Notes under the pieces: generated by a model
Databases searched by the model: none
What the model was told of the DNA's origin: nothing
What the model saw: the letters and a program-made list of their open reading frames with translations, nothing else
DNA from: Homarus americanus
Lineage: Eukaryota; Arthropoda; Malacostraca; Decapoda; Nephropidae
DNA: 64,000 nt
Reading direction: 5' to 3'
Assembly: GCF_018991925.1 (NCBI RefSeq)
Contig: NW_024751972.1
Coordinates: 1 to 64,000, forward strand
Shown: positions 1 through 11,967 of the stretch, in pieces
How the letters are laid out: the number at the start of each line of letters is the position of its first letter
How positions within the stretch are numbered: position 1 is the stretch's first letter
Position numbers and translations under genes: made by a program

Positions 1-1644
1 AGAAGTTACGGGCTGCTGGGAGGGAGGGGGGTGTTTGTTGAGTTGGTCCTCCTATGATGAACGGGGAGAGGAGGAGGGTGCTTATGTTGAGTTGGTCCCT
101 TATATGATGAACGGGGAGAGGAGGGAGGGAGGGGGTGCTATGTTGAGTTGGTCCTCCTTATATGATGAACGGGGAGAGGAGGGAGGGGTGTTATGTTGAG
201 TTGGTCCTCCTTATATGATGAACAGGGAAGGAGGAGGGAGGGGGGTGCTTATGTTGAGTTGGTCCTCCTTATATGATGAACGGGGAGAGGAGGGAGGGAG
301 GGGGTGCTTATGTTGAGTTGGTCCTCCTTATATGATGAACAGGGGAGAGGAGGGAGGGGGGTGCTTATGTTGAGTTGGTCCTCCTTATATGATGAACGGG
401 GAGAGGAGGGGAGGGGGTGCTTAGTGAGTTGGTCCTCTTATATGATGAACAGGGGAGAGGAGGGAGGAGGGGGTGCTTTGTTGAGTTGGTCCTCCTTATA
501 GGATGAACGGGGAGAGGAGGGAGGGGGAAGTATGTGGAGTTGGTCCTCCTTATATGATGAACGGGGAGGAGGGAGGGAGGGGGTGCTTATGTTGAGTTGG
601 TCCTCCTATGTGATGAACAGGGAGAGGAGGGAGGGGGGTGCTTATGTTGGAGTTGGTCCTCCTTGTATGATGAACGGGGAGAGGAGGGGAGGGGGGAAGC
701 TAGTATGGAGTTGGTCCTCCTTATATGATGAACAGGGAGAGGAGGAGGAGGGGGGGGTGCTTATGTTGAGTTGGTCACTCCTAGTATGATGAACAGGGGG
801 AGGAGGGAGGGAGGAGGGGGGTGATTAGTTGGAGTTGGTCCTCCTTATATGATGAACAGGGAGGGGAGGAGGAGGGGGGTGCTTATGTTGAGTTGGTCCT
901 CCTTATATGATGAACGGGAGAGGAGGGGAGGGAGGGGGTGCTTATGTTGAGTTGGTCCTCCTTATATGATGAACGGGAGAGGAGGGAGGAGGGAGGGTGC
1001 TTATGTTGAGTTGGTCCTCCTTATATGATGAACGGGGGAGAGGAGGGAGGGGGGGAGCTTAGTTGAGTTGGTCCCCTTATATGATGAACGGGGAGAGGGA
1101 GGGAGGAGGGGGGTGCTATGTTGAGTTGGTCCTCCTTATATGATGAACAGGGGAGAGGAGGAGGAGGGGGGGGAGCTATGTTGAGTTGGTCCTCCTTATA
1201 TGATGAACGGGGAGAGGAGGGGAGGGAGGTGGGGGGGTGCTTATGTTGGTTGGTCCTCCTAGTATGATGAACGGGGAGAGGAGGGAGGGGGGTGCTTATG
1301 TTGAGTTGGTCCTCCTATGATGAACGGGGAGAGAGGGAGGGAGGGGGTGCTTATGTTGAGTTGGTCCTCCTTATATGATGAACGGGGGAGAGGAGGGAGG
1401 AGGGGTGCTTATGTTGAGTTGGTCCTCCTTATATGATGAACAGGGGAGAGAGGGAGGAGGGGGGGTGCTTATGTTGAGTTGGTCCTCCTTATGATGAACA
1501 GGGGAGAGGAGGGGAGGGGGGTGCTTATGTTGAGTTGGTCCTCCTTATGGATGAACGGGGGAGAGGAGGAGGAGGGGGGTGCTTATGTTGAGTTATCCTC
1601 CTTATATGATGAACGAGAGGAGGGAGGGGGGGGTGCTTATGTTG
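1..1644 (+). repeat. ~58-bp minisatellite, open at the window edge
   Basis: About 28 imperfect tandem units. Each has a TTGAGTTGGTCCTCC block, then ATATGATGAAC, then a variable purine-rich GGGGAGAGGAGGGAGG stretch and GTGCTTATG. Most of the variation is in the length of the purine stretch. The array runs off the left edge, so its full size is unknown. Open frames across it repeat a SWSSLYDE peptide and are not credible genes. It ends abruptly at about 1645, where unique sequence begins. Confidence 0.95.
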
Positions 1645-1691
1645 GATTTCCTGATATAATTCGCGTCCCTAAGGAGCTTTGATTGGTGAGG

Positions 1692-1776
1692 AAATAGATA
1701 GATAGACAGTAAAGAGATAGATAGATAGTTAGACAGTAGATAAAACACACAGACAGACAGACAGACAGACAGACAC
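1692..1776. repeat. GATA/GACA tetranucleotide microsatellite
   Basis: GATA units are followed by an uninterrupted GACA run at 1749-1775. The next ~120 bases, up to the AC repeat, are unique sequence with no recognisable feature. Confidence 0.9.
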
Positions 1777-1897
1777 CAAACTGGGGACTGTCGGGGTGTA
1801 AGGGTTGTTGTAAAGGCCCTGTTAGACTCAATTGCAGGAAGATGTTGCAATGTTGCCAGAAACTCGAGTGTGTTTGTTCTCCTGTGTCTGGTGCCCC

Positions 1898-2078
<181 letters not shown>

Positions 2079-2690
2079 TTAAAAGTAAATAGAAATAAAA
2101 AAATACGAATAATAAAACTGATCATAACAATAAATAAGGTTATTATAAAAATTAATTGGATTCTCTCACCAATTTCAAGTTTCATTTAAGGGGTTGCAAA
2201 TTGGTTGTTAGTGTAATGAAACGAGGTGATTGGACTAGTTATTCCGTAGAAGAATACAATTTAAAATGATGCATCAGCCGAGAAAAGAGAGAAAACGAAA
2301 GATAAGAGAGAAAGCAAGATAGAGAGACAGGGAAGATAGAAATATAAATAAAGTGAGATAGAAAGGAAAGATAGTGAGAAAATGAAATTAATATAGAAAG
2401 ATAGAGAGATAGTTAAAGGGAGGAAAGAAAGATAGTGAGAGTGAGAGAGGCAGCTCGGATGTCACCCACTTTTTGGTCACCCAATTTTTTTCTGTACAGG
2501 ACACTGGGCTTTCTGTATCAATATCTCTCTCATTGTGCTTCTCCTTCCTGTCCTGTCTATCTCCTGTAATCATAATTGGCGGAGGAAGTAGAGAGATAGA
2601 GAGGGGGTGAATGGGGAGAGAATGAAGGGGGTGATGGGGGAGGAAGAGAGAGAGGAAGAACCTTGAGAAGCTCTTGAGACCCTTCTCATA
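2079..2690. other. AT-rich spacer grading into purine-rich low complexity
   Basis: 2079-2280 is AT-rich unique DNA. 2280-2440 and 2580-2660 are degenerate GA/GATA-like purine tracts. 2455-2575 is a short unique island. No coding or RNA feature recognised. Confidence 0.6.
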
Positions 2691-3065
2691 ATCCCTTGGG
2701 ACTTCAGGAATTTAAAGAGCCTTCAGAACTCTAAAGAGCCTTCAGAACCCTTTAGAAGCCTTCAGAACTCTTAAAGAGCCTTCAGAACCCTTAGAAGCCT
2801 CCAGAACTCTTAAAGAGCTTTCAGAACTCTTAAAGAGCATTTCAGAACTTAAAGAGCCTTCAGAACCCTTTAGAAGCCTCCAGAACCCTTAGAAGCTTCA
2901 GAACTTTAAGAGCCTTCAGAACCCTTTAGAAGCCTCCAGAACTCTTAGAGCCTTTCCAGAACCCTTAGAAGCTCTCAAAACCATTTAGGAGCCTCCAGAA
3001 CCATTTAAGAACTCAAAAATCCGTTAAAGTACCTCCAGGAACCTCCAGAAATCGTCGAGAACCTC
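2690..3065 (+). repeat. Degenerate 15- to 20-bp minisatellite (CCTTCAGAACCCTTTAGAAG-like)
   Basis: About 20 divergent units alternate CCTTCAGAACC, CTTTAGAAG and CTTAAAGAG blocks. Divergence rises at the right end, where the motif becomes CCTCCAGAA. An older array than the sharp ones elsewhere in the window. Confidence 0.85.
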
Positions 3066-3330
3066 CAGACGTGCAGGATGACAGGACCTCCTCGCGGCCT
3101 GTCAGACACGGGGGATAATGGACAGATCACAGACGGCAGCAGCTGACCATTACCACAAAGGGAGGTCAGTGATCTTGGACCCAACGCCAGGAGGCTCTCT
3201 CTCAGTGACGGAAGGAACACCAATAAGACAACTGGGTTAAATGATTCATCTTCTCCTTGTGGTAATGGTGATTAATGACGCCGCTTGCCTCTACCAGTCT
3301 TACCATTACTTTGCTGCTCACATTTTGACT
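3066..3330. other. Unique non-repetitive island
   Basis: Balanced-composition sequence between two repeats. A 72-codon open frame lies on the minus strand here, but I recognise no family in it and see no flanking splice signals I would trust. Confidence 0.4.
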
Positions 3331-3530
3331 GTCCTCTCTTGGGGGGGTGTGGTGGTGGGGGTGGGGAGGTGGGGGAGGGGATGTAGGAGTGTGTGGAGGG
3401 GTGGCGTGGTGTAGTAGGGTGTGTGTGTGGTGGTGTGTGTGTGGAGGGATGTGGTGGGTAGTGTGGAGGGATGGGTAGGGGTGGGGTTGGGGGTGTGGAG
3501 AGCGTAATGGGGCCTGAGTAGAATGCGGAG
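3331..3530. repeat. GT/GGT-rich low-complexity tract
   Basis: Degenerate GGTGGTGGGGGTGTGTGG-type sequence, strongly G-rich on the plus strand. It has several runs of three or more G and so might form G-quadruplexes. Confidence 0.8.
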
Positions 3531-3557
3531 ACTCAAAGTGTGGAATATACACACAGG

Positions 3558-3559
<2 letters not shown>

Positions 3560-3610
<51 letters not shown>
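3560..3610. repeat. (AC)n microsatellite
   Basis: About 25 uninterrupted AC units. A short (TC)n run follows at 3646-3664. Confidence 0.97.
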
Positions 3611-3614
<4 letters not shown>

Positions 3615-3664
3615 GCGACTCTTGACTATTGAGTGAGAAAATGAATGTCTCTCTCTCTCTCTCA

Positions 3665-4240
3665 GGTGTGTTGTATCAGTGATCGTCGGCGTCAAGAACA
3701 ACAACAATAAGTGAATGCTCCGGCGACTCTTTCAGTATTGAAACACAAGAGCAACAGCTGGACCATGTTGTATGACCCTCCCGAAAAAAATAATACGAAA
3801 AGATTTGAAAACAACGAAAGAAGTGAAAACCGACGATAAATGGAAAATAGATAAGTGAAAAATTTAGATAAATAAATAACAACGAAAGTACTGAAAAACA
3901 AGTAAAAAACCGAAATGTACAGAAACAACTAAAACCGCCAAATACAACGAAACATTGAAAAACAAATGAACAAAACAAAAAACATAAACTTTTAAATTCT
4001 AACCAGCTTATTATCATATTCTAAAACACCTATTTTAGTCCACATTATTATTTTAAACAACAGTAATTTTACTTTAACGTGATAATTATGTATCGTTTAT
4101 TAGTGTTAATTAGTGATGATCTCTCAGGTATTTAATAGTTCATGAGGTGGGAATTTAACATGATATTTAGGTGTTAGTGATTAGTTATTCCTCAGGTGTG
4201 CAATGGTTAAGTAGGTGAGGTGACTACAGGTAAATGTGCT
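3665..4240. other. AT-rich unique spacer
   Basis: AT-rich, rich in A-runs such as GAAAAACAA. No plausible exon, RNA gene or mobile element seen. Confidence 0.5.
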
Positions 4241-4244
4241 CAGG

Positions 4245-4706
4245 TGTCAAAATAGGAGACCACATAGATCAGATAGGAGGCCACAGAACAGATTGGAGAC
4301 CACATAGACCTGATAGAAGACCACAGACCTGATTGGAGACCAGATAGGTGACCACAGACTAGATCGGAGACCACATTGACCTATTAGGAACCAGATAGAC
4401 CTGATAGGAAACCACATAAACCAGATAGGAGATCACATAAAGCAGATAGGGAGACCACATAGACCAGATAAGAGACCACATAGACTAGATAGGAGACCAC
4501 ATAGACCTGATGGGAGACCACAGAACAGATTGGAGACCACATAGACCTGATGGGAGACCACATAAACCTGATAGGAGACCACATAGATGACCCCAGACTA
4601 GAGATAGGAAACCACATAGACCTGATAGGAGACCACATAGACCTGATAGGAGACCACATAGATGACCTCAGACTAGATAGAAACCATAGACCTGATAGGA
4701 GACCAT
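4245..4706 (+). repeat. ~20-bp minisatellite (GGAGACCACATAGACCTGAT)
   Basis: About 21 units of a 19-23 bp repeat with common sub-variants (CAGACTAGAT, CACATAAACC). Frames through it repeat GDHIDLI and are stop-free only because of the unit sequence. Confidence 0.95.
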
Positions 4707-4802
4707 GTGGGGAAGGTCCCTCTGCCGCCATTTCTTCCATCCCTGCATACAATTACTGCCTTCAACAAATATAAATTAGAGTTTTATTCTCAAATCAACA
4801 TT

Positions 4803-5335
4803 TTCCTCCCTGCTCCCCCTCTCCCTCCCCTCCTCCTCCCTCCCCCTCTACTCCCTTCCTCCCCTCCCTCTACTCCCTTCCCTCCCCCTCCCCCTCCCTC
4901 CCCCTTCCCTCCTCTCTACTCCCCTTCCTCCTCCTCCCCCACTCCCTCCTCCTCTACTCCCTTCCTCCCCCTACTCCCCTTCCTCTCTCCCTTCCCTCCC
5001 CTGCTCCCTGTCCCTCCACCTCACCTCCGCTCACCCCTACCTCCCATAAATTCCTCACCTCCCTCCCCCTCCTCTCCCTCTTTCCCCTCACCTCCTCTTT
5101 CCCTCAGCTCACCCACCCCCGACAACTCGCCCTAACCACCGTATCCTATCAAAACTTTCCTTGTGTGAGCTGTCTTTTGCCCCTTCCTCTCTTCCCTTCT
5201 CTTCCTCCCTTTCCCACTTCCTCCCTTCATCTCTATTCCCTTCTCCTACTCTCCTCCTCCCCCCTCCTTTCTCCCATCCCCTTCTTGCTCTCCCCCCTCT
5301 TCCCTCCCTTCCTCCTCCCTCCTCTACACTCCGTG
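4803..5335. repeat. Pyrimidine-rich (CCT/CTCC) low-complexity tract
   Basis: C/T-rich plus strand with scattered purines. It runs straight into the 27-bp array on its right. Pro/Ser/Leu-rich frames across it are composition artefacts. Confidence 0.9.
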
Positions 5336-5341
5336 TGTTGG

Positions 5342-6352
5342 CCCTGGACAGACACCACCACGTACACCTACACCACGGACACCACCACGTACACCTATAC
5401 CACGGACACCTCCACGTACACCTACACCATGGACACTACCACGTACACCTACACCACGGACACCACCACGTACACCCACACCACGGACACCACCACGCAC
5501 ACCTACACCACGGACACCACCACGTACACCCACCACGGACACCACCACGTACACCACACCACGGACACCACCACGTACACCTACACCACGGACACCACCA
5601 CGTACACCACCACGTACACCTACACCACGGACACCACCACGTACACCTACACCACGGACACCACCACGTACACCTACCCACGGACACTCCACGTACACCT
5701 ACACCACGGACACCACCACGTACACCTACACCACGGACACCACCACGTACACCTACACCACGGACACCAACACGTACACCTACACCACGGACACCACCAC
5801 GTACACCTACACCACGGACACCACCACGTACACCCACACCACGGAAACCACCACGTACACCTACACCACGGACACCACCACGTACACCTACACCACGGAC
5901 ACCACCACGTACACCTACACCACGGACACCACCACGTACACCTACACCACGGACACCACCACGTACACCACACCACGGACACCACCACGTACACCTACAC
6001 CACGGACACCACCACGTACACCTACACCACGGACACCACCACGTACACCACCACGGACACCACCACGTACACCTACACCACGGACACCACCACGTACACC
6101 ACCACGTACACCTACACCACGGACACCACCACGTACACCTACACCACGGACACCCCACGTACACCTACACCACGGACACCACCACGTACACTACACCACC
6201 ACGTACACCTACACCACGGACACCACATATAACCACGACACCACCGTACACCTACACCACGGACACCTCCATGTACACCTACACCACGGACAACACCATG
6301 TACACCACCACGTACACCTACACCACGTACACCACCACGTACACCTCAAGAA
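5342..6352 (+). repeat. 27-bp minisatellite (ACCACGTACACCTACACCAC core)
   Basis: About 37 copies of a 27-bp unit made of a 'GGACACCACC' part and a 'ACGTACACCTACACCAC' part, with a few units lacking 9 or 12 bp. The period is nine codons, so frames stay open for hundreds of codons on both strands. They read as TTDTTTYTY or HHGHHHVHL on plus and GVRGGVRGV or CRCTWWCPW on minus. No start context, signal peptide or conserved flank suggests a real protein. Confidence 0.96.
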
Positions 6353-6434
6353 AGTCATCATAGAGGTAAATATATATGTACAGTGTAGTGTTTAGTATTT
6401 TTCGAAATTTATAAATACGAATCTATGTGGAGGG

Positions 6435-6470
<36 letters not shown>
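6435..6470. repeat. (GTCT)n microsatellite
   Basis: Nine uninterrupted TCTG/GTCT tetranucleotides. Confidence 0.97.
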
Positions 6471-6516
6471 ATTACCAGAAGGTCATAGAGTGAGAGTACG
6501 GTTTAAAGATGAACGA

Positions 6517-6791
6517 CCTAACCTAACCTAGGCTAACTAACCTAACCAAACCTTTACCTAACCTAGCCTAGCCTAACCTTTACCTAACCTAACCTAACCT
6601 TTACCTAACCTAATCTAACCTAACCTAACCTAACCTAACCTTTACCTAACCTAACCTAACCTAACCTAACCAAACCTATACCTAACCCAACCTAACCTAA
6701 CCTAACCTAACCTAACCTTACCTAACCTAACCTAACCTAACCTAACCTAACCTAACCTAACAAACCTATACCTAACCTAACCTAACCTAAT
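6517..6791 (-). repeat. Interstitial telomere-like repeat, (TTAGG)n on minus strand
   Basis: About 275 bp of CCTAA on the plus strand, i.e. the arthropod telomere motif TTAGG on the minus strand. Regular variants CCTTTACCTAA and CCTATACCTAA interrupt it. It is the largest nearly pure telomere-like block in the window. Low-complexity DNA flanks it on both sides, so this is an internal block and not a chromosome end. Confidence 0.95.
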
Positions 6792-6819
6792 CCACCTATT
6801 CTATGCTGCCCTACCAACT

Positions 6820-7102
6820 GACAGACAGACATAAAACAAACGGTAAGAGCTTTAAACAACAACGCTGATAGACAGAGAAACAGAAAGACACACAGACAGA
6901 CTTGACAGAACCTAGACAACAGAAACAGACAGACAAGCACAAATACAGGCAGATGGAGAGACAGACAGACAGAAATACAGACAGACGAACAATAAGAGAC
7001 AGACAAACAGACACAAACACAGACAGACAGAAACACAGACAGACACACAGACAGAACAAACAGAGAAAGACAAACCGACTAACAGACAGACAGACAACTC
7101 CA
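6820..7102. repeat. Degenerate (CAGA)n tract
   Basis: CAGACAGACA tetranucleotides with many AAACA and AATACAGG interruptions. A decayed or impure microsatellite. Confidence 0.9.
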
Positions 7103-7278
7103 AGGTACCCCTGACAAAAGACTTTAATTAGATGGACCCCCACCACTACCTACGGAATAAAAACATCCACTTGAAAATCGATCGTCTCTTTGATGTCTCC
7201 CGAGCACAAGAGAGAAAAATGGTGACGGGGATAGTTTGACCTACCCTTTGTTTCCTCTTCATCTCCTGAGAGAATATT

Positions 7279-7485
7279 TGGAGATGGGGAAGAGAGAGAG
7301 ACTGAGAGAGACTGAGGAGAGAGAGAGAGAAGGGGGAGAGAGAGGAGGAGAGGAGGGGAGGAGGAGAGAGAGAGAGAGCTGAGAGAGAGAGAGGCTGAGA
7401 GAGACTGAGAGAGAGGAGAGAGAGAGACGAGAGAGGGCTGAGAGAGAGAGAGAGAGAGAGGAGGAGGAGTGGGAGAGAGAGAGCT

Positions 7486-7517
<32 letters not shown>

Positions 7518-7670
7518 AGAGAGACTGAGGAGAGAGAGAGAGAGAGAGACTGAGGAGACTGAGAGAGAGAGAGAGAGAGAGACTGGAGGACTGAGAGAGA
7601 GACTGAGAGACTGGAGGGAGAGACTGAGAGAGAGAGGAGAGAGTGAGAGAGAGACGAGAGGAGGAGGGAA
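7279..7670. repeat. (GA)n-rich tract with GACT variants
   Basis: Nearly all-purine plus strand. GAGAGA runs are broken by CTGAGAGA and GACTGAGGA. Polypurine mirror character makes it a triplex (H-DNA) candidate. Confidence 0.92.
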
Positions 7671-7705
7671 GATGGGTGAGAGGGTTATTTTTATTTTTAT
7701 TTTTG

Positions 7706-7708
<3 letters not shown>

Positions 7709-7761
<53 letters not shown>
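7709..7761. repeat. (ATT)n microsatellite
   Basis: About 17 ATT units. The flanks lack the hairpin that marks LINE 3' ends elsewhere in this window, so I do not assign it to an element. Confidence 0.95.
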
Positions 7762-7826
7762 GACGATGACATAATCATTACTATTCATAATCTCTTAATT
7801 ACTCATCATTATTGTTTTCATTTCAG

Positions 7827-7880
7827 TTTCCAGACAACAGGAGTGACCCTTGTTCCTCACTGCCACTCCTCCTTCGTCAG
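7827..7880 (+). other. Candidate 54-bp exon between splice-like sites
   Basis: A pyrimidine-rich TTGTTTTCATTTCAG acceptor-like site ends at 7826, and CAG|GTCAGTA, a good donor match, follows 7880. The 54 bp is 18 codons long. Two of three forward frames are open, one reading QTTGVTLVPHCHSSF. This is splice-site pattern plus openness only; no family is recognised and chance occurrence is quite possible. Confidence 0.25.
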
Positions 7881-7952
7881 GTCAGTACTGGCGGTATGTA
7901 CTTGTAGATAGATAAATAGACAATGCAGTTATACAAACCAGCATATGTATAG

Positions 7953-7957
<5 letters not shown>

Positions 7958-7988
<31 letters not shown>

Positions 7989-8011
7989 AACACACACACA
8001 CACACACACAC
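7958..8011. repeat. (AC)n microsatellite
   Basis: About 26 units, interrupted once by ATAAAC. Confidence 0.95.
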
Positions 8012-8624
8012 GTAACAAAGACATTTTTACCACATACAAACAAACAAAACAAATACTATACAAAATACAACAACAAATTATGTATATTGTCTCCTCTCAA
8101 TGTGGGAGAGTTATGAAATTGAGATGATCACCAGGTAGCAACAATACAGGTGTGAGAGGGGGGGACGGCAGGTGTTAGGATCGAATACTATCCCACCTGT
8201 TGTGCCACTATTGTTTCTACCTGTACCTTCTCTCCCCTCCTCTAACTCTACCTCCCCCCCACTCTCCCTACCTCCCCCTCACCTCCTCCTCCTCCAAATA
8301 CCCTTATTGCTAGCCATGAATACCACACCTTCATTAGTGGGGAAATATACTCAGAGGATAAAGGCTTCTGGCCGGTTGTATGTGGGTAATGAAATAAAAT
8401 AATAATAATAATAATATAATTCACCATCTTGCTCCGCCCATAACAACCTGTTTACCCTGAGAGAGAGAGAGAGAGAGAGAGAGGAGTTTCCGATCCTATG
8501 AACACCGCCTTAGAGCATTGCATTGTGTTGTATCTCAAGTACTGGTGATTGTGGCTCGTTAAGGGAATTAAATGCTCTTACTATCAATGTTTATGTCCCC
8601 CTAGAGGGTATGGGATCCAACTAG

Positions 8625-8625
<1 letters not shown>
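8012..8625. other. Mixed unique spacer with short repeats
   Basis: Contains a short CT-rich stretch (about 8225-8300), an AAT run (8396-8417) and a GA run (8460-8483). Nothing gene-like identified. Confidence 0.5.
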
Positions 8626-8723
<98 letters not shown>

Positions 8724-8726
8724 GTG

Positions 8727-8807
<81 letters not shown>

Positions 8808-8824
8808 GTGGGTGTGTGTGTGTG
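8626..8824. repeat. Long (GT)n microsatellite with two GGGGTGGG interruptions
   Basis: About 95 GT units split by G-rich interruptions near 8720 and 8806. Cys-Val frames are artefacts. Confidence 0.97.
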
Positions 8825-8887
8825 GTAATGGACGGAAGCAGAGGATGAAAGTGTGTTTTGATTATTTCCGCTGGGAGGTAATATGAG

Positions 8888-9027
8888 GGGTTATTGACAG
8901 GTAGTTAGAGAGATAGAGGGCAGACAGATTGATGGACAAAGTGGCGACACAGACAGATGGATAGACAGACAGACAGACAGGCAGACAGATAGACAAATAT
9001 ATAGTACAAGGACAAACAGGTAGATAG

Positions 9028-9072
<45 letters not shown>

Positions 9073-9100
9073 CTCTTCTCTCTCTCTCTCTCTCCTCTTT
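8888..9100. repeat. GACA tract, (AC)n, then (TC)n
   Basis: A degenerate GACA/GATA block (8888-9000) is followed by an AC run (about 9029-9069) and directly by a TC run (9069-9100). Such compound microsatellites recur through the window. Confidence 0.9.
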
Positions 9101-10240
9101 TCTCCTCTCTCCTCTTTCACCTCTCTCCCTCCTCAGTTCCTTCCCTCAAATTCTCATTTTCTCTCCTCTTCATTATTGCTCCCCTCTCTCCATTTCCCTG
9201 TTTTTTGGTTTATTTACTATTGTTCCTTTACTCATTCCTTTTAGTCTTGTGTGTTCTTACCACATTGTTTCGCTCACTGGATAACTTCATTTCATTATTA
9301 TTCAACTCCTATTTTTTACATACCAACAAATAATATGGACATAAAATTATATCACCTCCACAATTTCTACAAAATTATTATCTTATTTATTCCTAACCCC
9401 ATATTTATTCTATGTTTTTGCCTGTGTATTTTTTTCTTTAAATTACAATCATTATTTTTGGTCTTTGTAAAAATAAATGTATATATTACGTATAGCATTT
9501 ATTACAGTGTTGCAAACGTCAGGTAGGTAGGTGTGGGTTATAGGATTTCAGGAAGGTGTTTGTATGCTGTTTGTGTTGACTGTACTTGAACACCTGAAAT
9601 CAAACACTGTATTGGAGGAAATATTTTGTATTAGTATTGTTATTGTTGTTGTTATTATTTAGGTCATTTATAGGTTACGGGTAATTTGTATTCATAAGAC
9701 AACCAATGGTGCAGGTGTCAACCATGTCCACACACCTGACGAGACAAGGAGACCCACAGTACTCTCTCCCATTAGCATGTGAAGGGTAATGGAAAGGGAA
9801 GGAGGGGGGGTAAGGAGAAATATATAGAAAAGGGAATGAAAGGGGTAGTTTTAGAGGGTGTCTGCCCGCCCTGGTGAAGAATGACCCTGAGGGGAAAAAG
9901 TGGGTGGGGGGAGGGAGTTCCACTACATAATGGTGTGTGGAGTCAGCACGCACCCCGCTGTTATTATACCGCCACGTCACAACAGTCATTATGATGTGTG
10001 TTAACCTGAGGTCGCACTCGTCCATACCAGGTGAGACACAGGTGTGATATCCTCTACCACCTGTGAGAGAAATAAAGGTAAAACACACAAGAACTCATTA
10101 ATTACCCTCAAGGTCAACAGGTGTGAAGATATTAATTGAATCAACTCACCTCAGTAACACCGTTTGATCTTGTGTCTTCGTTATTCACAACATTAGTTCC
10201 TCTTGTCTCAACAACTAATGTGAAGTTTTTAAAATTGTCG
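9101..10240. other. Unique AT-rich region, no gene recognised
   Basis: The longest comparatively non-repetitive stretch in the first 20 kb. A 137-codon minus-strand frame (9675-10088) has mixed composition, but I recognise no domain, and its start and end lack splice or promoter support. AGGTGT/ACACCT hexamers are frequent here without clear periodicity. Confidence 0.4.
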
Positions 10241-10282
10241 TAATTTTTGTTTATTCTTTTTATTGTATTATTTTTTATTTTA

Positions 10283-10440
10283 TCATTTGATATTATTGTT
10301 GTTATTGTTATTATTATTATTATTATTATTTTTATTTTTATTTATTTTTATTTATTTTTTATTATTATTTGTATTACTATTATTGGTAGTTGGGGTGGTA
10401 GTAGTAGCAGTAGTAATAGTAGGAGAAGTAGTAGTAATCC
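10283..10440. repeat. (ATT)n then (AGT)n triplet repeats
   Basis: ATT/TTTA-rich run followed by GTAGTAGTAGC triplets (10395-10435). A-box or hairpin tail signatures are absent. Confidence 0.9.
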
Positions 10441-10575
10441 ATTATTGTCATTATAATTGATAGTCTTATATATAATTATCACCAATATTACCACTAGTAA
10501 TTAAATTGTACTATCATCATATCCATCATTATTATTACTCCCACCAACATCATTATCATTAGATACCCAAATATA

Positions 10576-10633
<58 letters not shown>
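10576..10633. repeat. (ACT)n microsatellite
   Basis: About 19 perfect ACT triplets. Confidence 0.97.
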
Positions 10634-11040
10634 GTGCTGTCACTGGAATCTAGTATGACGATCATCCAGCTGGAGACAATGATATGAGTTATTATGTCAC
10701 CTAGGTTGGTGAGGTGTGAGGTGACTAGAGAGACCGATACGGGACCGGCAGTGTCGTTCACAGGTGCTGTAGATGACATAACCCACGTAAACACAAACAA
10801 GAATTAAATCACAGACATAAACCACCTCTGTTATTTTCACACTGAACCCGAATTAAAATCACTTTTAACTAAAATACAAAAATATTACCTGTAATCTGCA
10901 ATACTTTTTTTCAGGTAATTTTAAATCCAGGTAAAGCTTCTAATTTAATCAACCGTAAACTGGATTTTTTTTTTATACTTTTGGGAAACAGGAAAATACA
11001 CAGCTGTTTATAAATACTGTATGTAGAGTAGACTTGACGT
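10634..11040. other. Unique spacer
   Basis: Non-repetitive, moderately AT-rich, with a poly-T run near 10968. No feature supported. Confidence 0.4.
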
Positions 11041-11044
11041 GGGT

Positions 11045-11182
11045 GGGTTAGGTTAGGTTTGGTTTGGTTAGGTTAGGTTAGGTTAGGTTAGGTTAGGTTA
11101 GGATAGGATTAGGTTAGGTTGGGTTTGGTTGGGTTAGGTTGCTGATTAGGTTACGTTGGGTTTGGTTAGGTTAGGTTAGTTG
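11045..11182 (+). repeat. Interstitial (TTAGG)n telomere-like repeat, plus strand
   Basis: TTAGG units with TTTGG and TTGGG variants. Orientation is opposite to the 6.5-kb block. Confidence 0.93.
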
Positions 11183-11189
11183 TTGAGTC

Positions 11190-11835
11190 ATCATACTCAT
11201 AATTTCAATACACCGTACTCAACGATTAAGTCATCGTACTCAAAGCGTTAAGTCATCGTACTCAAAGCGTTAAGTCATCGTACTAAAGGCGCTAAGTCAT
11301 CGTACTCAAGGCGCTAGTAATCTTTCTCGTCATTAAGTCATCGTACCACATTGTCATCGTACTCAGATTGTCATCGTACTCAAGGCAGTAAGTCATCGTA
11401 CTCAAGATTGTCATCGTATCAAGGCATTGTCATCGTACTGCATTAAGTCATCGTACTCAGGCATTGTCATCGTACTCAAGGCATTAAGTATCGTACTCAC
11501 GGCATTAAGTCATCGTACTCACGGCATTGTCATCGTACTCAAGGCATTAAGTCATCGTACTCAAAGCATTGTCATCGTACCGCATTGTCATCATAGTCAT
11601 GGGTTGTCATCGTATCTAAGGCATTAAGTCATCGTACTCAAGGCATTAAGTCATCGTACTACGCATTAAGTCATCGTACTCAAGGCATTGTCATCGTACT
11701 CACGGCATTAAGTCATCGTACCTGCGGCATTGTCATCGTACTCAAGGCATTAAGTCATCGTACCAAGGCATTGTCATCGTATCAAGGCATTAAGTCATCG
11801 TACTCACGGCATTAAGTCATCGTACTCAAGGTGTG
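11190..11835 (+). repeat. ~22-bp minisatellite (AAGTCATCGTACTCAAGGCATT)
   Basis: About 30 units built on GTCATCGTACTCA with linkers GGCATTAA or GGCATT. Two linker variants (ending in TTAA or TT) are interspersed. Frequent single-base deletions break the frame. Confidence 0.95.
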
Positions 11836-11967
11836 ATAAATGACAATACAAGTGTGCAGAATTTATTAGAACGTTAATTAAGGAAAATACCTGCGATCTA
11901 CCTATCTAAAGTTAATTAAATGGCAGGTCATGTAGTACTTTCCTAGCCATAACTTTCCTCCTGGAGA

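Noticed and set aside
5161..6363. 400-codon His-rich open frame
   Set aside because: It is the 27-bp repeat read in one phase. Equivalent frames exist on other phases and on the opposite strand, and there is no start context or conserved flank.
6517..6791. Chromosome end
   Set aside because: The telomere-like block is internal, impure and flanked by other repeats on both sides.
7709..7761. (ATT)n as a LINE tail
   Set aside because: The TGTATATTTTCAGCC and hairpin signature next to the tails at 44.9, 56.6 and 58.6 kb is absent here, as it is at 10.3 and 28.4 kb.
9675..10088. 137-codon mixed-composition minus-strand frame
   Set aside because: No recognisable domain, no splice or promoter support; length is within chance for 1.1 kb of unique DNA.
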